DNA of 64,000 nucleotides, from NCBI RefSeq assembly GCF_039023475.1, contig NZ_JBCHVB010000011.1, forward strand, positions 36,061 to 100,060. Direction: 5' to 3'. Made by a program: the position numbers and the translations under genes. The stretch comes from Erwinia sp039023475. Its GTDB lineage: Bacteria; Pseudomonadota; Gammaproteobacteria; Enterobacterales; Enterobacteriaceae. The notes beneath the pieces are model-generated. The model was not told where the DNA came from, searched no databases, and was given only the letters and a program-made list of their open reading frames with translations. Shown piece by piece: positions 1 through 8,502 of this stretch; within the stretch, counting starts at the first letter, position 1; each line of letters starts with the position of its first letter.

Positions 1-2191
1 TTTTCAGTCCGCAGTCCGGATTAACCCAGAGACGTTCAGTCGCAATACGTTTCGCCGCCTTCAGCAGCAGGGCTTCCATCCATTCGACGCTGGGCACGTT
101 CGGCGAGTGAATATCGTAAACGCCCGGGCCAATTTCATTGGGATATTCGAACTCTTCAAACGACTCCAGCAGCTCCATGTCTGAGCGTGAGGTTTCGATG
201 GTGATCACATCCGCATCCAGCGCGGCGATAGAATCCATGATGTCGTTGAATTCGCAGTAACACATATGCGTGTGGATCTGAGTGTCATCCTGCGCCACGG
301 CGGCGTTGAGACGGAAAGCCTCTACCGCCCATTCCAGATAGGCGGCCCAGTCGGACTGGCGCAGCGGCAAACCTTCGCGCAGGGCCGGCTCGTCAATCTG
401 AATGATGCCAATCCCCGCTTTTTCCAGATCTTCCACTTCGTCACGCAGCGCCAGTGCGATCTGCTTCGCGATGGTTTCACGTGAGACGTCTTCGCGTGGG
501 AAGGACCAGCAGAGGATCGTGACCGGTCCTGTCAGCATGCCTTTCACCGGCTTATCCGTCAGCGACTGGGCATATTTCGCCCATTCTACCGTGATCGCTT
601 CCGGACGGCTGACGTCACCAATGATCACGGGCGGCTTCACGCAGCGCGATCCATAGCTCTGTACCCAGCCGTTTTGGGTGAAGGCGAAGCCGTCCAGGTT
701 TTCACCGAAGTATTCCACCATGTCGTTACGCTCGGCTTCGCCATGAACCAGCACGTCCAGCCCCAGTCGTTCCTGTTCAATAATCGCCTGTTTGATGTGT
801 CCGGCGATGCCGGTACGGTAATTGTTGCCGTCCAGGCGGCCCTGTTTGAAGTCCAGACGCAGGCCGCGGATTTCAGTCGTCTGTGGGAAAGATCCGATGG
901 TGGTGGTCGGCCATGCCGGCAGCTGGAAGCGCTGACGCTGGGCTTCAGCACGCGTTTTATAGCTGCTGTCCCGCTGGCTGTCCCGCGCGGTAATCGCCGC
1001 GAGGCGCTTGCCGACGGCCGCGTTATGAACGCGGGTGGATTCGCGACGGGCGCGAACTGGCGCGCTCCAGGCTTCCAGAGAACGCGGGTCGTTACTGTTC
1101 AGCGCCTGACTCAGCAGCGACAGTTCGCCACATTTTTGCAGCGCAAAGGCGAACCAGCTCTTCACTTCGTCATCCAGACGCGTTTCGGTACTCAGATCGA
1201 TTGGGCTGTGCAGCAGTGAGCAGGAGGTGCCAATCCAGAGCTTATCGCGTTTGCCTGCCAGCGGTTGCAGACGTTCAAACCAGCCGCTGAGGTCGGCGCG
1301 CCAGACGTTACGCCCATTAATCACCCCAACCGAAAGTAGCCAGTCGGCAGGCACTTTCGCGTTCAGTCCGGCAATATCATCTTTCCCATGCACCAGGTCC
1401 ACATGCAGACCCTGGACCGGCAGCTTAATAATGGTATTGAGGTTGGTTCCGGCGCTTTCAAAATAGGTAGTCAGCAGCAGTTTAGTCTGCCCCTGTAGCG
1501 CTTCATACGCGGGTTTAAAAGCATCCAGCCACGCCTGCGGCAGCTCCAGCACCAGCGCAGGCTCGTCAATCTGCACCCATTCAATGTCGCGTTTTGCCAG
1601 TTCAGCCAGCACCTGCTGGTAGACCGGCAGAATAGCGTTCAGCAGGCTCAGTCGATCAAACTGCTCGCCTTTCACTTTGCCCAGCCACAGATAGGTTACC
1701 GGGCCCAGCAGCACTGGCTTCACCTTATGGCCGAGCGCCAGCGCCTCGTCCACTTCTTCGAGGATCTGCGTCCAGCTCAGCCTAAACTGCTGACCTTTGG
1801 TAAATTCCGGCACCATGTAGTGATAGTTGGTATTAAACCATTTGGTCATCTCGGCCGCCGCGGCAGGCTCACCGGTCGGTGCACGGCCACGGCCCAGACG
1901 GAACAGCGTATCAAGATCAACAGAGCCATCTTTATTCTGATGGCGGGCTGGAATATTGCCTAACAGCAGGCTGGTGCTCAGGACGTGATCGTACCAGGCG
2001 AAATCCCCTACCGGCAGCAGATCCACGCCAGCCTGCTTTTGCTGCTGCCAGTGGCGGGCACGCAGTTCACGTCCGACGGCCAGCAGCTCTTCCTGGGTGC
2101 TGTTGCCTGCCCAATAGCTTTCCTGCGCTTTTTTCAGCTCGCGGCGGAGGCCGACGCGGGGGAATCCGAGTGTATGGTTCAGAATAGTCAT
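1..2191 (-). CDS. metE: Cobalamin-independent methionine synthase MetE (3' end beyond the window)
   Basis: Transfers a methyl group from 5-methyltetrahydropteroyltri-glutamate to homocysteine, the last step of methionine synthesis, in the cytoplasm. The reading frame starts at an ATG at 2191 (MTILNHTLGFPRVGLRREL) and stays in one frame to the window edge, giving about 730 of the roughly 755 residues expected. The zinc ligands can be placed in frame: His642 and Cys644 in HMCYCEF, Glu666 in TIETSRSD and Cys727 in NPDCGLK, each one residue later than in E. coli. Only the last two dozen or so residues are missing. It is divergent from metR, with MetJ boxes between them, as in E. coli. I checked the frame at its ends and at these motifs, not at every codon. 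Confidence 0.97.
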   Translation of the reverse strand, partial: MTILNHTLGFPRVGLRRELKKAQESYWAGNSTQEELLAVGRELRARHWQQQKQAGVDLLPVGDFAWYDHVLSTSLLLGNIPARHQNKDGSVDLDTLFRLGRGRAPTGEPAAAAEMTKWFNTNYHYMVPEFTKGQQFRLSWTQILEEVDEALALGHKVKPVLLGPVTYLWLGKVKGEQFDRLSLLNAILPVYQQVLAELAKRDIEWVQIDEPALVLELPQAWLDAFKPAYEALQGQTKLLLTTYFESAGTNLNTIIKLPVQGLHVDLVHGKDDIAGLNAKVPADWLLSVGVINGRNVWRADLSGWFERLQPLAGKRDKLWIGTSCSLLHSPIDLSTETRLDDEVKSWFAFALQKCGELSLLSQALNSNDPRSLEAWSAPVRARRESTRVHNAAVGKRLAAITARDSQRDSSYKTRAEAQRQRFQLPAWPTTTIGSFPQTTEIRGLRLDFKQGRLDGNNYRTGIAGHIKQAIIEQERLGLDVLVHGEAERNDMVEYFGENLDGFAFTQNGWVQSYGSRCVKPPVIIGDVSRPEAITVEWAKYAQSLTDKPVKGMLTGPVTILCWSFPREDVSRETIAKQIALALRDEVEDLEKAGIGIIQIDEPALREGLPLRQSDWAAYLEWAVEAFRLNAAVAQDDTQIHTHMCYCEFNDIMDSIAALDADVITIETSRSDMELLESFEEFEYPNEIGPGVYDIHSPNVPSVEWMEALLLKAAKRIATERLWVNPDCGLK

Positions 2192-2238
2192 CAGTACTTT
2201 CCTCAGTTGTCGCCCGCCATCGTGGTTATTGGGCTTTT

Positions 2239-2262
2239 AGACGTCCAGATGTTTACACATCT
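2239..2262. promoter_or_regulatory. MetJ operator: three tandem met boxes between metE and metR
   Basis: Three adjoining 8-mers, AGACGTCC, AGATGTTT and ACACATCT, resemble the met box consensus AGACGTCT. MetJ with S-adenosylmethionine binds such arrays cooperatively. A TATAAT at 2262-2267 could be the metR -10 box, so MetJ would cover that promoter and also block metE. The site is read from sequence; the regulation follows the known E. coli metE-metR arrangement. Confidence 0.8.
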
Positions 2263-2326
2263 ATAATCCGCAGGTACTGTAGTGACCACAAGCGCAAAAT
2301 GTTCATTGTCGATGTGAAGGACTCTC

Positions 2327-3262
2327 ATGATCGAACTCAAACACCTGCGGACGCTCCAGGCGCTGCGAAATACCGGTTCGCTGGCCGCCGCCGCCGCCCA
2401 GCTTCATCAAACGCAGTCGGCGTTGTCCCACCAGTTCAGCGATCTGGAGCAGCGTCTTGGCTTTCGTTTATTCGTGCGAAAAAGCCAGCCTCTGCGCTTT
2501 ACGCCGCAGGGCGAGATCCTTTTACAGCTGGCTGAGCAGATCCTGCCGCAGATACAGCAGGCGCTCCAGGCGTGTCACGAACCGCATCAGACCACGCTGC
2601 GCATCGCGATTGAGTGCCATAGCTGCATTCAGTGGCTGACCCCAGCCCTGAGCAATTTCCGTCAGAGCTGGCCGCAGGTGGCGATGGATTTTAAATCAGG
2701 CGTCACTTTCGATCCGCAGCCCGCCCTTCAGCAGGGAGAGCTGGATGTGGTGCTGACCTCCGATATCCTTCCCCGCAGCGGCCTCTTTTACTCGCCGATG
2801 TTTGATTTTGAGGTGCGGCTGGTTCTGGCCCCGGATCATCCGCTGGCGCAGGCCGATCGCATTACGCCGGAGGATTTAACCAGTGAGGTTCTGATGATCT
2901 ATCCCGTCCAGCGTCAGCGCCTCGATATCTGGCGCCATTTTTTACAGCCTGCGGGCGTCAGCCCGGCGCTGAAAAGCGTCGATAATACGCTGCTGCTGAT
3001 CCAGATGGTTTCTGCCGGTATGGGCATTGCCGCGCTGCCCCACTGGGTGGTGGAGAGTTTCGAACATCAGGGATTAGTCGTGACAAAAACGCTGGGCGAA
3101 GGGTTATGGAGTCGTCTGTATGCCGCAGTACGCGACGGTGAGCAGCGCCAGCCGGTGGTCGACGCCTTTATTCGTTCAGCCCGCCAGCATGCCTGCGAAC
3201 ATCTGCCGAGGGTCAGGGACGCTTCCCAGCCCGGTACGCCTCTGCCGGCACCTGTGGGGTAA
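2327..3262 (+). CDS. metR: LysR-family regulator MetR
   Basis: Activator of metE and other methionine genes that uses homocysteine as coregulator. The 311 residues have an N-terminal winged helix-turn-helix (about residues 1-60, with SLAAAAAQLHQTQSALSHQ as the helix-turn-helix) and a LysR substrate-binding domain (about 90-300). The E. coli protein has 317 residues. The start is an ATG preceded by AAGGA. It is transcribed away from metE across the MetJ operator. Identification rests on the strong match and on the neighbour. Confidence 0.97.
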   Translation: MIELKHLRTLQALRNTGSLAAAAAQLHQTQSALSHQFSDLEQRLGFRLFVRKSQPLRFTPQGEILLQLAEQILPQIQQALQACHEPHQTTLRIAIECHSCIQWLTPALSNFRQSWPQVAMDFKSGVTFDPQPALQQGELDVVLTSDILPRSGLFYSPMFDFEVRLVLAPDHPLAQADRITPEDLTSEVLMIYPVQRQRLDIWRHFLQPAGVSPALKSVDNTLLLIQMVSAGMGIAALPHWVVESFEHQGLVVTKTLGEGLWSRLYAAVRDGEQRQPVVDAFIRSARQHACEHLPRVRDASQPGTPLPAPVG

Positions 3263-3361
3263 TCCTGATCTCTACCCGCATAATGTCGGCGAGTTTTCCT
3301 GTTTCTGCGATCGTTTATCTCTATAATGCGCGCAATGGCTTTTATTTCCTGATGAGAAACT

Positions 3362-3838
3362 ATGACAAATAACGACGTTCTGCGCAGCGTGCGCTACATG
3401 CTCAACCTGAGCGATGCACAGATGGTGAGTATTCTTGCGCTGGCAGAAAGCGAAGTAACCGAAGCGGAAATGAACAGTTTCCTGAAGAAAGATGACGAGC
3501 CGGGTTTCCGCGCCTGTCCTGATGTGATCATGGGCTATTTTCTGAACGGCCTGATCTTCCAGCGCCGTGGAAAAAGTGAAGACGCGCCCGAGCCTTCCAT
3601 TGAGCGCAAGATGACGAATAATATCATCATGAAGAAGCTGCGCGTGGCGTTCGATCTGAAAACGACCGATATTCTGGAGATCCTGAAGCTGGCCGATTTT
3701 GCCGTGGGTCAGTCGGAAATCGGCGCTATTTTCCGCAAGCCAGGACATAAAAACTACCGTGAATGTGGCGATCAGATCCTGCGCAACTTCCTGAAAGGCC
3801 TGACGCAAAAGATTCGTCCCGCCAAAGCCAAAGCCTGA
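3362..3838 (+). CDS. yehS: YehS family protein (DUF1456), function unknown
   Basis: A 158-residue protein built from two copies of a roughly 70-residue DUF1456 module. The repeats are visible as NDVLRSVRYMLNLSDAQMVSI near the start and a related segment from about residue 80, NNIIMKKLRVAFDLKTTDIL. Each is followed by a Cys-containing motif, FRACPDVIMGYFLNGL and YRECGDQILRNFLKGL. E. coli YehS has 156 residues and no established function. A TATAAT at 3322-3327 is a plausible -10 box. In E. coli yehS is far from metR, so its position between metR and yigM differs from that genome. Confidence 0.9.
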   Translation: MTNNDVLRSVRYMLNLSDAQMVSILALAESEVTEAEMNSFLKKDDEPGFRACPDVIMGYFLNGLIFQRRGKSEDAPEPSIERKMTNNIIMKKLRVAFDLKTTDILEILKLADFAVGQSEIGAIFRKPGHKNYRECGDQILRNFLKGLTQKIRPAKAKA

Positions 3839-3846
3839 TACCTGGA

Positions 3847-3875
3847 GGGCCGGTCGGACCGGCCCTTACCGTTTT
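3847..3875 (+). terminator. Possible terminator between yehS and yigM
   Basis: GGGCCGG at 3847-3853 pairs with CCGGCCC at 3859-3865 over a 5-nt loop. It is followed by TTACCGTTTT, a poor U-tract. It sits 9 bases after the yehS stop and just beyond the end of the convergent yigM gene. The stem is clear; terminator activity is uncertain. Confidence 0.45.
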
Positions 3876-4725
3876 ACCTGTCTGCAATCCACTTCTTATG
3901 CACCCACAGTGAAGCAAATATCACCGTTGCGCCAATGATGAAACTCGGCCAGTGCGGTTTCTCCTGCCAGATGGCGAGGTTAACCAGCAGTCCGGCAGGC
4001 ACGTGCATATTATTCATAATCCCCAGCGTACCCGCATCCACCTGAGTGGCCCCGTAATTCCACATAAAATAGCCCAGCCCCGATGCCACCACGCCTAACC
4101 AGATTAAGATCCCCCACTGGAGCGACGTGGTCGGTAACTTCTCTGGGTTGCCCCACATCAACCAGGCGATGACAGCAATAATGGCGGCCCCCAGATAGAA
4201 CCAGGAGAAGGCGGTGTGCTGCGGCATCGGACGAATTTCCTGAAGACGCTTGTAGCCCACCATGCCGATGGCAAAACAGATATTGGCCAGCTGAACCAGC
4301 AGCAGCCCGATCCAGAAGTTGTCGCTCACCTTGTCGTAGCGGATGATCGCCGCGCCCGCGACGGCCAGCAGCGCACTGAGCGCATAGCCAGGACGAACCC
4401 CTCGTCCTTTGAGCAGATCATAAATCAGCGTGATATAGAGCGGCGTCATTACCGTGAACAGCAAAAACTCCGACACGCTGAGATAGAGATAAGCCTCAAA
4501 GCTTAAGAGATACATCACGCCGAGTTGTAACGCGCCAACGGCCATATAGAGCAGGATCGTGGCGGCTTTATACCCACGCCAGCGCAGGAAAGGCAGGAAA
4601 ACGGCGGTGGCCAGCAGCAGACGGATCAGCACGGAAAATACACTGTCCACCTGCCCGGCCAGGTATTCACCAATCAGGCTGAAGGAGAAAGCCCAGAGAA
4701 CGGTGGTGACAATCAGTAACGTCAC
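3874..4725 (-). CDS. yigM: EamA/DMT-family transporter YigM (biotin uptake in E. coli)
   Basis: An inner-membrane protein of about ten hydrophobic helices with two EamA halves. It is very close to E. coli YigM, which has been linked to biotin uptake. Conserved stretches include YGATQVDAGTLGIMNNMHVP near the C-terminus. The longest frame begins with TTG at 4755 and has no ribosome site. I prefer GTG at 4725, which aligns with the E. coli N-terminus (TLLIVTT against ALLIITT) and gives 283 residues, though its own Shine-Dalgarno is weak. It lacks the polar C-terminal tail of E. coli YigM. In E. coli the gene lies directly beside metR; here yehS intervenes. Confidence 0.88.
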   Translation of the reverse strand: MTLLIVTTVLWAFSFSLIGEYLAGQVDSVFSVLIRLLLATAVFLPFLRWRGYKAATILLYMAVGALQLGVMYLLSFEAYLYLSVSEFLLFTVMTPLYITLIYDLLKGRGVRPGYALSALLAVAGAAIIRYDKVSDNFWIGLLLVQLANICFAIGMVGYKRLQEIRPMPQHTAFSWFYLGAAIIAVIAWLMWGNPEKLPTTSLQWGILIWLGVVASGLGYFMWNYGATQVDAGTLGIMNNMHVPAGLLVNLAIWQEKPHWPSFIIGATVIFASLWVHKKWIADR

Positions 4726-4972
4726 AATGGAAAACTCTGTTGTGAAAAGGGCCAATAGTGTAGCGAAATCGTTCGCAGACCAGGAAAGAATCTGTTTGAC
4801 ATCTGGTCAATTAACATACACCCAAAAATGGGCGCTGATGCGCGCCTACGAGCAGAAACGAAAGGACGCGCTTTTTAAAGTACCTCAAACCCCGAAAATC
4901 AGCCTTCCCACCCTTCCCGGAGTGTTACAAAAGGTCATTTTCTCTGTTTTATTGTCATAAATCTGTAACATT

Positions 4973-4988
4973 TGTGTTGTCCTTCACG
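4973..4988 (+). promoter_or_regulatory. Candidate CRP site upstream of glpT
   Basis: TGTGT-N6-TCACG matches 8 of 10 positions of the CRP consensus TGTGA-N6-TCACA. It lies 127 bases before the glpT start and upstream of the GlpR-like site, an order that fits the cAMP-CRP activation known for glp operons. Evidence is by eye only. Confidence 0.5.
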
Positions 4989-5014
4989 GTTCACCTGCGC
5001 GTTTTTGCCTACTC

Positions 5015-5034
5015 TGTGCGCGAAAATGAACATT
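5015..5034 (+). promoter_or_regulatory. Candidate GlpR operator upstream of glpT
   Basis: The segment TGTGCGCGAAAATGAACATT is an imperfect dyad resembling glp operators, whose half-sites read like TTCG and CGAACA. I count about 17 of 20 matches to the operator pattern as I remember it. GlpR repression of glpTQ is established in E. coli. No other regulatory motif stands out in 4756-5114 apart from the CRP-like site. Confidence 0.5.
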
Positions 5035-5114
5035 TACCTTCCCTTGTCCGCTCTTATTGACTGGACGTGTGGGAGCGTAAAAACGAAAAAATAAGCCGTG
5101 CCATTGGAGGCGAT

Positions 5115-6464
5115 ATGATAAGTATTTTTAAGCCAGCCGCTCATAAAGCGCGTGTTGATGAGAAGCAGATCGACCCGCTCTATCGCAAACTACGCTGGCA
5201 GATTTTTCTGGGGATCTTTTTTGGCTACGCGGCCTACTATCTGGTCCGTAAAAACTTTGCTCTTGCGATGCCTTACCTTGTCGAGCAGGGATTCTCCCGT
5301 GGCGATCTGGGTTTCGCGCTCTCCGGTATCTCCATCGCTTACGGCTTTTCCAAATTTATTATGGGTTCCGTATCCGATCGCTCGAATCCGCGTATTTTCC
5401 TCCCGGCCGGACTGATCCTCGCCGCCTGCGTAATGCTGTTTATGGGCTTTGTCCCCTGGGCAACCTCCAGCATCATGGTGATGTTCGTGCTGCTGTTCCT
5501 CTGCGGCTGGTTTCAGGGAATGGGCTGGCCGCCCTGTGGCCGCACGATGGTGCACTGGTGGTCACAGAAGGAGCGCGGTGGCGTCGTCTCGGTCTGGAAC
5601 TGCGCGCACAACGTCGGCGGCGGTCTGCCTCCATTACTCTTTCTGTTGGGCATGGCCTGGTTCAACGACTGGAAGTCTGCGCTCTATATGCCCGCATTTG
5701 GCGCGATTGTCGTGGCGCTGTTCGCTTTTGCCATGATGCGCGATACCCCGCAATCCTGCGGACTGCCGCCTATTGAAGAATATAAAAATGACTATCCGCC
5801 TGATTACGATGAGAAGCATGAAGAAGAGCTGACCGCTAAGCAGATTTTTATGCAGTATGTATTGCCGAACAAGCTGTTGTGGTACATCGCCCTGGCGAAC
5901 GTCTTTGTTTACCTGCTGCGCTACGGCATTCTTGACTGGTCGCCAACCTATCTGAGGGAGGTTAAACACTTCACGCTGGATAAATCTTCCTGGGCCTATT
6001 TTCTCTATGAGTACGCCGGCATCCCCGGCACGCTGCTCTGTGGCTGGATGTCCGATAAAGTCTTCAAAGGTAACCGCGGCGCGACCGGCGTCTTCTTTAT
6101 GGTGCTGGTGACCATCGCGACCGTTGTCTACTGGTTAAACCCGCCAGGCAATCCCGGCGTCGATATGGCCTGTATGATTGTGATTGGCTTCCTGATTTAT
6201 GGTCCCGTCATGTTGATCGGGTTACATGCTCTGGAGCTGGCACCGAAGAAAGCGGCGGGCACCGCAGCCGGATTTACCGGCCTGTTCGGCTATCTGGGCG
6301 GATCGGTCGCCGCCAGCGCTATCGTTGGCTATACCGTTGACTTCTTCGGCTGGGACGGTGGCTTCATCATTATGGTAGGCGGCTGCGTGATGGCGGTGAT
6401 TCTGCTGATCCTGACTATGCTCAGTGAGAAAAAGCATAAACAGCAGCTCGCTCGCCATGAGTAA
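5115..6464 (+). CDS. glpT: sn-Glycerol-3-phosphate:phosphate antiporter GlpT
   Basis: Imports glycerol-3-phosphate in exchange for phosphate; a 12-helix major facilitator transporter of 449 residues. The ATG at 5115 is preceded by GGAGG at 5106-5110 and gives MISIFKPAAHKAR, matching the E. coli start; the 16 extra upstream codons are unlikely to be translated. Conserved segments include LGIFFGYAAYYLVRKNFALA, with an arginine implicated in substrate binding, and GWFQGMGWPPCGRTMVHWW. It is followed after 18 bases by glpQ, whose product supplies the substrate. In E. coli glpTQ is divergent from glpABC; here there is no glpABC beside it. Confidence 0.98.
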   Translation: MISIFKPAAHKARVDEKQIDPLYRKLRWQIFLGIFFGYAAYYLVRKNFALAMPYLVEQGFSRGDLGFALSGISIAYGFSKFIMGSVSDRSNPRIFLPAGLILAACVMLFMGFVPWATSSIMVMFVLLFLCGWFQGMGWPPCGRTMVHWWSQKERGGVVSVWNCAHNVGGGLPPLLFLLGMAWFNDWKSALYMPAFGAIVVALFAFAMMRDTPQSCGLPPIEEYKNDYPPDYDEKHEEELTAKQIFMQYVLPNKLLWYIALANVFVYLLRYGILDWSPTYLREVKHFTLDKSSWAYFLYEYAGIPGTLLCGWMSDKVFKGNRGATGVFFMVLVTIATVVYWLNPPGNPGVDMACMIVIGFLIYGPVMLIGLHALELAPKKAAGTAAGFTGLFGYLGGSVAASAIVGYTVDFFGWDGGFIIMVGGCVMAVILLILTMLSEKKHKQQLARHE

Positions 6465-6482
6465 TGACCGTAGGGAGATACC

Positions 6483-7541
6483 ATGAAACTCAACATGTTA
6501 ATGGCGCTGGTGATAATAAGCAGTTCCTGCTGCGCGCAGGCCGCCCAGGAGAAGCTTGTTATTGCCCACCGCGGTGCAAGCGGCTATCTGCCGGAGCATA
6601 CGCTTCCGGCTAAAGCGATGGCGTATGCGCAGGGCGCTGACTTTCTGGAGCAGGATTTGGTGATGACGAAAGACGATCGCCTGATCGTTCTTCATGACCA
6701 TTATCTCGATCGCGTAACGGATGTGGCGCAGCGTTACTCGACCCGCGCTCGTCAGGATGGCCGCTACTATGCCATCGACTTTACGCTGGCTGAAATTAAG
6801 GGGCTGAAGTTTACCGAGGGCTTTACCCTGAAGGGAGGAAAAAAGGCACAAACCTTCCCTGGCCGTTTCCCGATGGATAAATCTGACTTCCGCGTTCATA
6901 CCTTCGAGGAAGAAATTGAATTTATTCAGGGTCTGAACCACTCTACCGGCAAAGATATTGGCCTCTATACCGAAATCAAAGCGCCCTGGTTCCACCGGCG
7001 GGAAGGAAAGGACATCTCTGCGCAGGTACTCAACGTTCTGAAGCAGTACGGCTACAGCAGCAAAAGCGACAACGTTTATCTGCAATGCTTTGACTACAAC
7101 GAAGTGAAGCGCATCAAAACCGAGCTGGAGCCCAGCCGGAATATGAACCTGAAACTTGTGCAGCTGGTCGCCTATACCGACTGGGAAGAGACTCAGGAGC
7201 AAAAGAACGGCAAATGGGTCAACTACAGCTATGACTGGATGTTTAAGCCCGGCGCGATGAAAACGATCGCTCGTTATGCTGACGGTATCGGGCCGGATTA
7301 CCACATGCTGGTGGCGGAGGGGTCAACGAAGCAGGCCGTCCACCTGACGAAGATGGTAGAAGAGGCGCATCAGAACAAACTGGTAGTGCATCCTTACACC
7401 GTCCGCGCCGATCAGCTGCCGGACTGGGCCGGGAATATCGACAACCTGTTCGACATTCTTTATCACCAGGCAGACGTGGATGGCGTATTCACCGACTTCC
7501 CGGATAAAGGCGTGGCCTTTCTGCAAAGCCAGCGGGATTAA
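6483..7541 (+). CDS. glpQ: Periplasmic glycerophosphodiester phosphodiesterase GlpQ
   Basis: Hydrolyses glycerophosphodiesters such as glycerophosphocholine to glycerol-3-phosphate and an alcohol. The 352 residues begin with a signal peptide of about 20 residues (MKLNMLMALVIISSSCCAQA). The GDPD core follows: AHRGASGYLPEHT with the catalytic His, then EQDLVMTKDD and VLHDHYLDR with metal-binding acidic residues and the second His. A good ribosome site, AGGGAGA, precedes the ATG. It is co-transcribed with glpT and followed by a strong terminator. Confidence 0.98.
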   Translation: MKLNMLMALVIISSSCCAQAAQEKLVIAHRGASGYLPEHTLPAKAMAYAQGADFLEQDLVMTKDDRLIVLHDHYLDRVTDVAQRYSTRARQDGRYYAIDFTLAEIKGLKFTEGFTLKGGKKAQTFPGRFPMDKSDFRVHTFEEEIEFIQGLNHSTGKDIGLYTEIKAPWFHRREGKDISAQVLNVLKQYGYSSKSDNVYLQCFDYNEVKRIKTELEPSRNMNLKLVQLVAYTDWEETQEQKNGKWVNYSYDWMFKPGAMKTIARYADGIGPDYHMLVAEGSTKQAVHLTKMVEEAHQNKLVVHPYTVRADQLPDWAGNIDNLFDILYHQADVDGVFTDFPDKGVAFLQSQRD

Positions 7542-7550
7542 ACCAGACTA

Positions 7551-7580
7551 CGGTCGCTCAGGATGAGCGACCGCTTTTTA
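7551..7580 (+). terminator. Intrinsic terminator of glpTQ
   Basis: CGGTCGCTCA at 7551-7560 pairs perfectly with TGAGCGACCG at 7564-7573 over a 3-nt loop, followed by CTTTTTA. It starts 10 bases after the glpQ stop. Confidence 0.9.
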
Positions 7581-7629
7581 TCCGTAGCGCACTTCCCCGT
7601 GCCAGACGCACCTCCGGGAAGGCAGACGA

Positions 7630-8430
7630 CTAGACGTTGTAGAGTTTACGCAGGTAGGCTGGCACCGCATTGTCGGCGTTGCTGCCAATCACTTCCATTT
7701 CCGGCAGCAGATCCTTCAGGCGCTGATGGGAGTTGCTCATGATGCAGCCCTTGCCCGCCATGCTCAGCATCTCTTTATCATTCATCCCGTCGCCAAAGGA
7801 GATACACTCCTTCAGGGAATAGCCCAGGGTACGGGATACCGCATCCAGCGCATGGCCCTTCGACACGCCGCCCGCCATCACTTCAAGACAGCCCGGCAGC
7901 GAGAAGCTGACGTTAACCCGATCGCCCCAGCGGGCAACCAGCGCCTCTTCCAGCGGGATCAGCAGTTCCGGCTTACCGCAGGTGAAAAAGACTTTACTGA
8001 TGCCATCGGTCGGCAGCGCGCCCGGCTGATAGATCTGATAATTGAAGTCAGATTCACGGAAGAAATCCATCTCTTCAGGACGGTGGCGATTGAGGAACCA
8101 CTCCTCATCGCGGTAGATGTTGGTAAAAATATCTTTGTGATCGTGATGCAGCGCAAACAGCTCAAGAGCGATGTCTTCGTCCAGGTTATGACTGAACACC
8201 AGTTCACCCGCCGTGTTATGTACGCGCGCGCCGTTTGAGGTGATCATAAAGGCATCAATTCCCAGACTGTCACGCATCTGAGCCACATCGATGTAGTGAC
8301 GCCCGGTAGCGAAGATAAAATGCACCCCCTTTTGCGTCAAAAGCTGAAGCGTTTCCCGGGCAAAGGGCGATAAACGGTGGTCGGGCGACAGCAGGGTGCC
8401 ATCAAGATCGGAAGCAACAATAGGGTACAT
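7630..8430 (-). CDS. yigL: Cof-type HAD-IIB phosphatase YigL
   Basis: A cytoplasmic phosphatase of the haloacid dehalogenase superfamily; the E. coli homologue acts on pyridoxal phosphate and sugar phosphates. The 266 residues match the family length. Motif I is SDLDGTLLSPD (Asp8 nucleophile, Asp10 acid/base), motif II is ITSNGA, the conserved lysine is in GGVSKGHAL, and motif IV is FGDGMNDKEML. It starts 73 bases beyond the end of pldB on the same strand, as in E. coli. Confidence 0.95.
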   Translation of the reverse strand: MYPIVASDLDGTLLSPDHRLSPFARETLQLLTQKGVHFIFATGRHYIDVAQMRDSLGIDAFMITSNGARVHNTAGELVFSHNLDEDIALELFALHHDHKDIFTNIYRDEEWFLNRHRPEEMDFFRESDFNYQIYQPGALPTDGISKVFFTCGKPELLIPLEEALVARWGDRVNVSFSLPGCLEVMAGGVSKGHALDAVSRTLGYSLKECISFGDGMNDKEMLSMAGKGCIMSNSHQRLKDLLPEMEVIGSNADNAVPAYLRKLYNV

Positions 8431-8502
8431 AAAACCTCTGGTTAATCTGTTATCGGGCTGGCTTACGCTGCCCGCTGAAGAGCCAATTCTGAGTGATGCA
8501 AA

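Noticed and set aside
2315..2327. TGAAGGACTCTCA as a MetR binding site (TGAA-N5-TTCA)
   Set aside because: It matches 7 of 8 positions but coincides with the metR Shine-Dalgarno and start codon, where the similarity is best explained by AAGGA.
4726..4755. TTG at 4755 as the start of yigM
   Set aside because: There is no ribosome site in front of it, and it would add ten residues absent from the E. coli protein; GTG at 4725 aligns with the known N-terminus.
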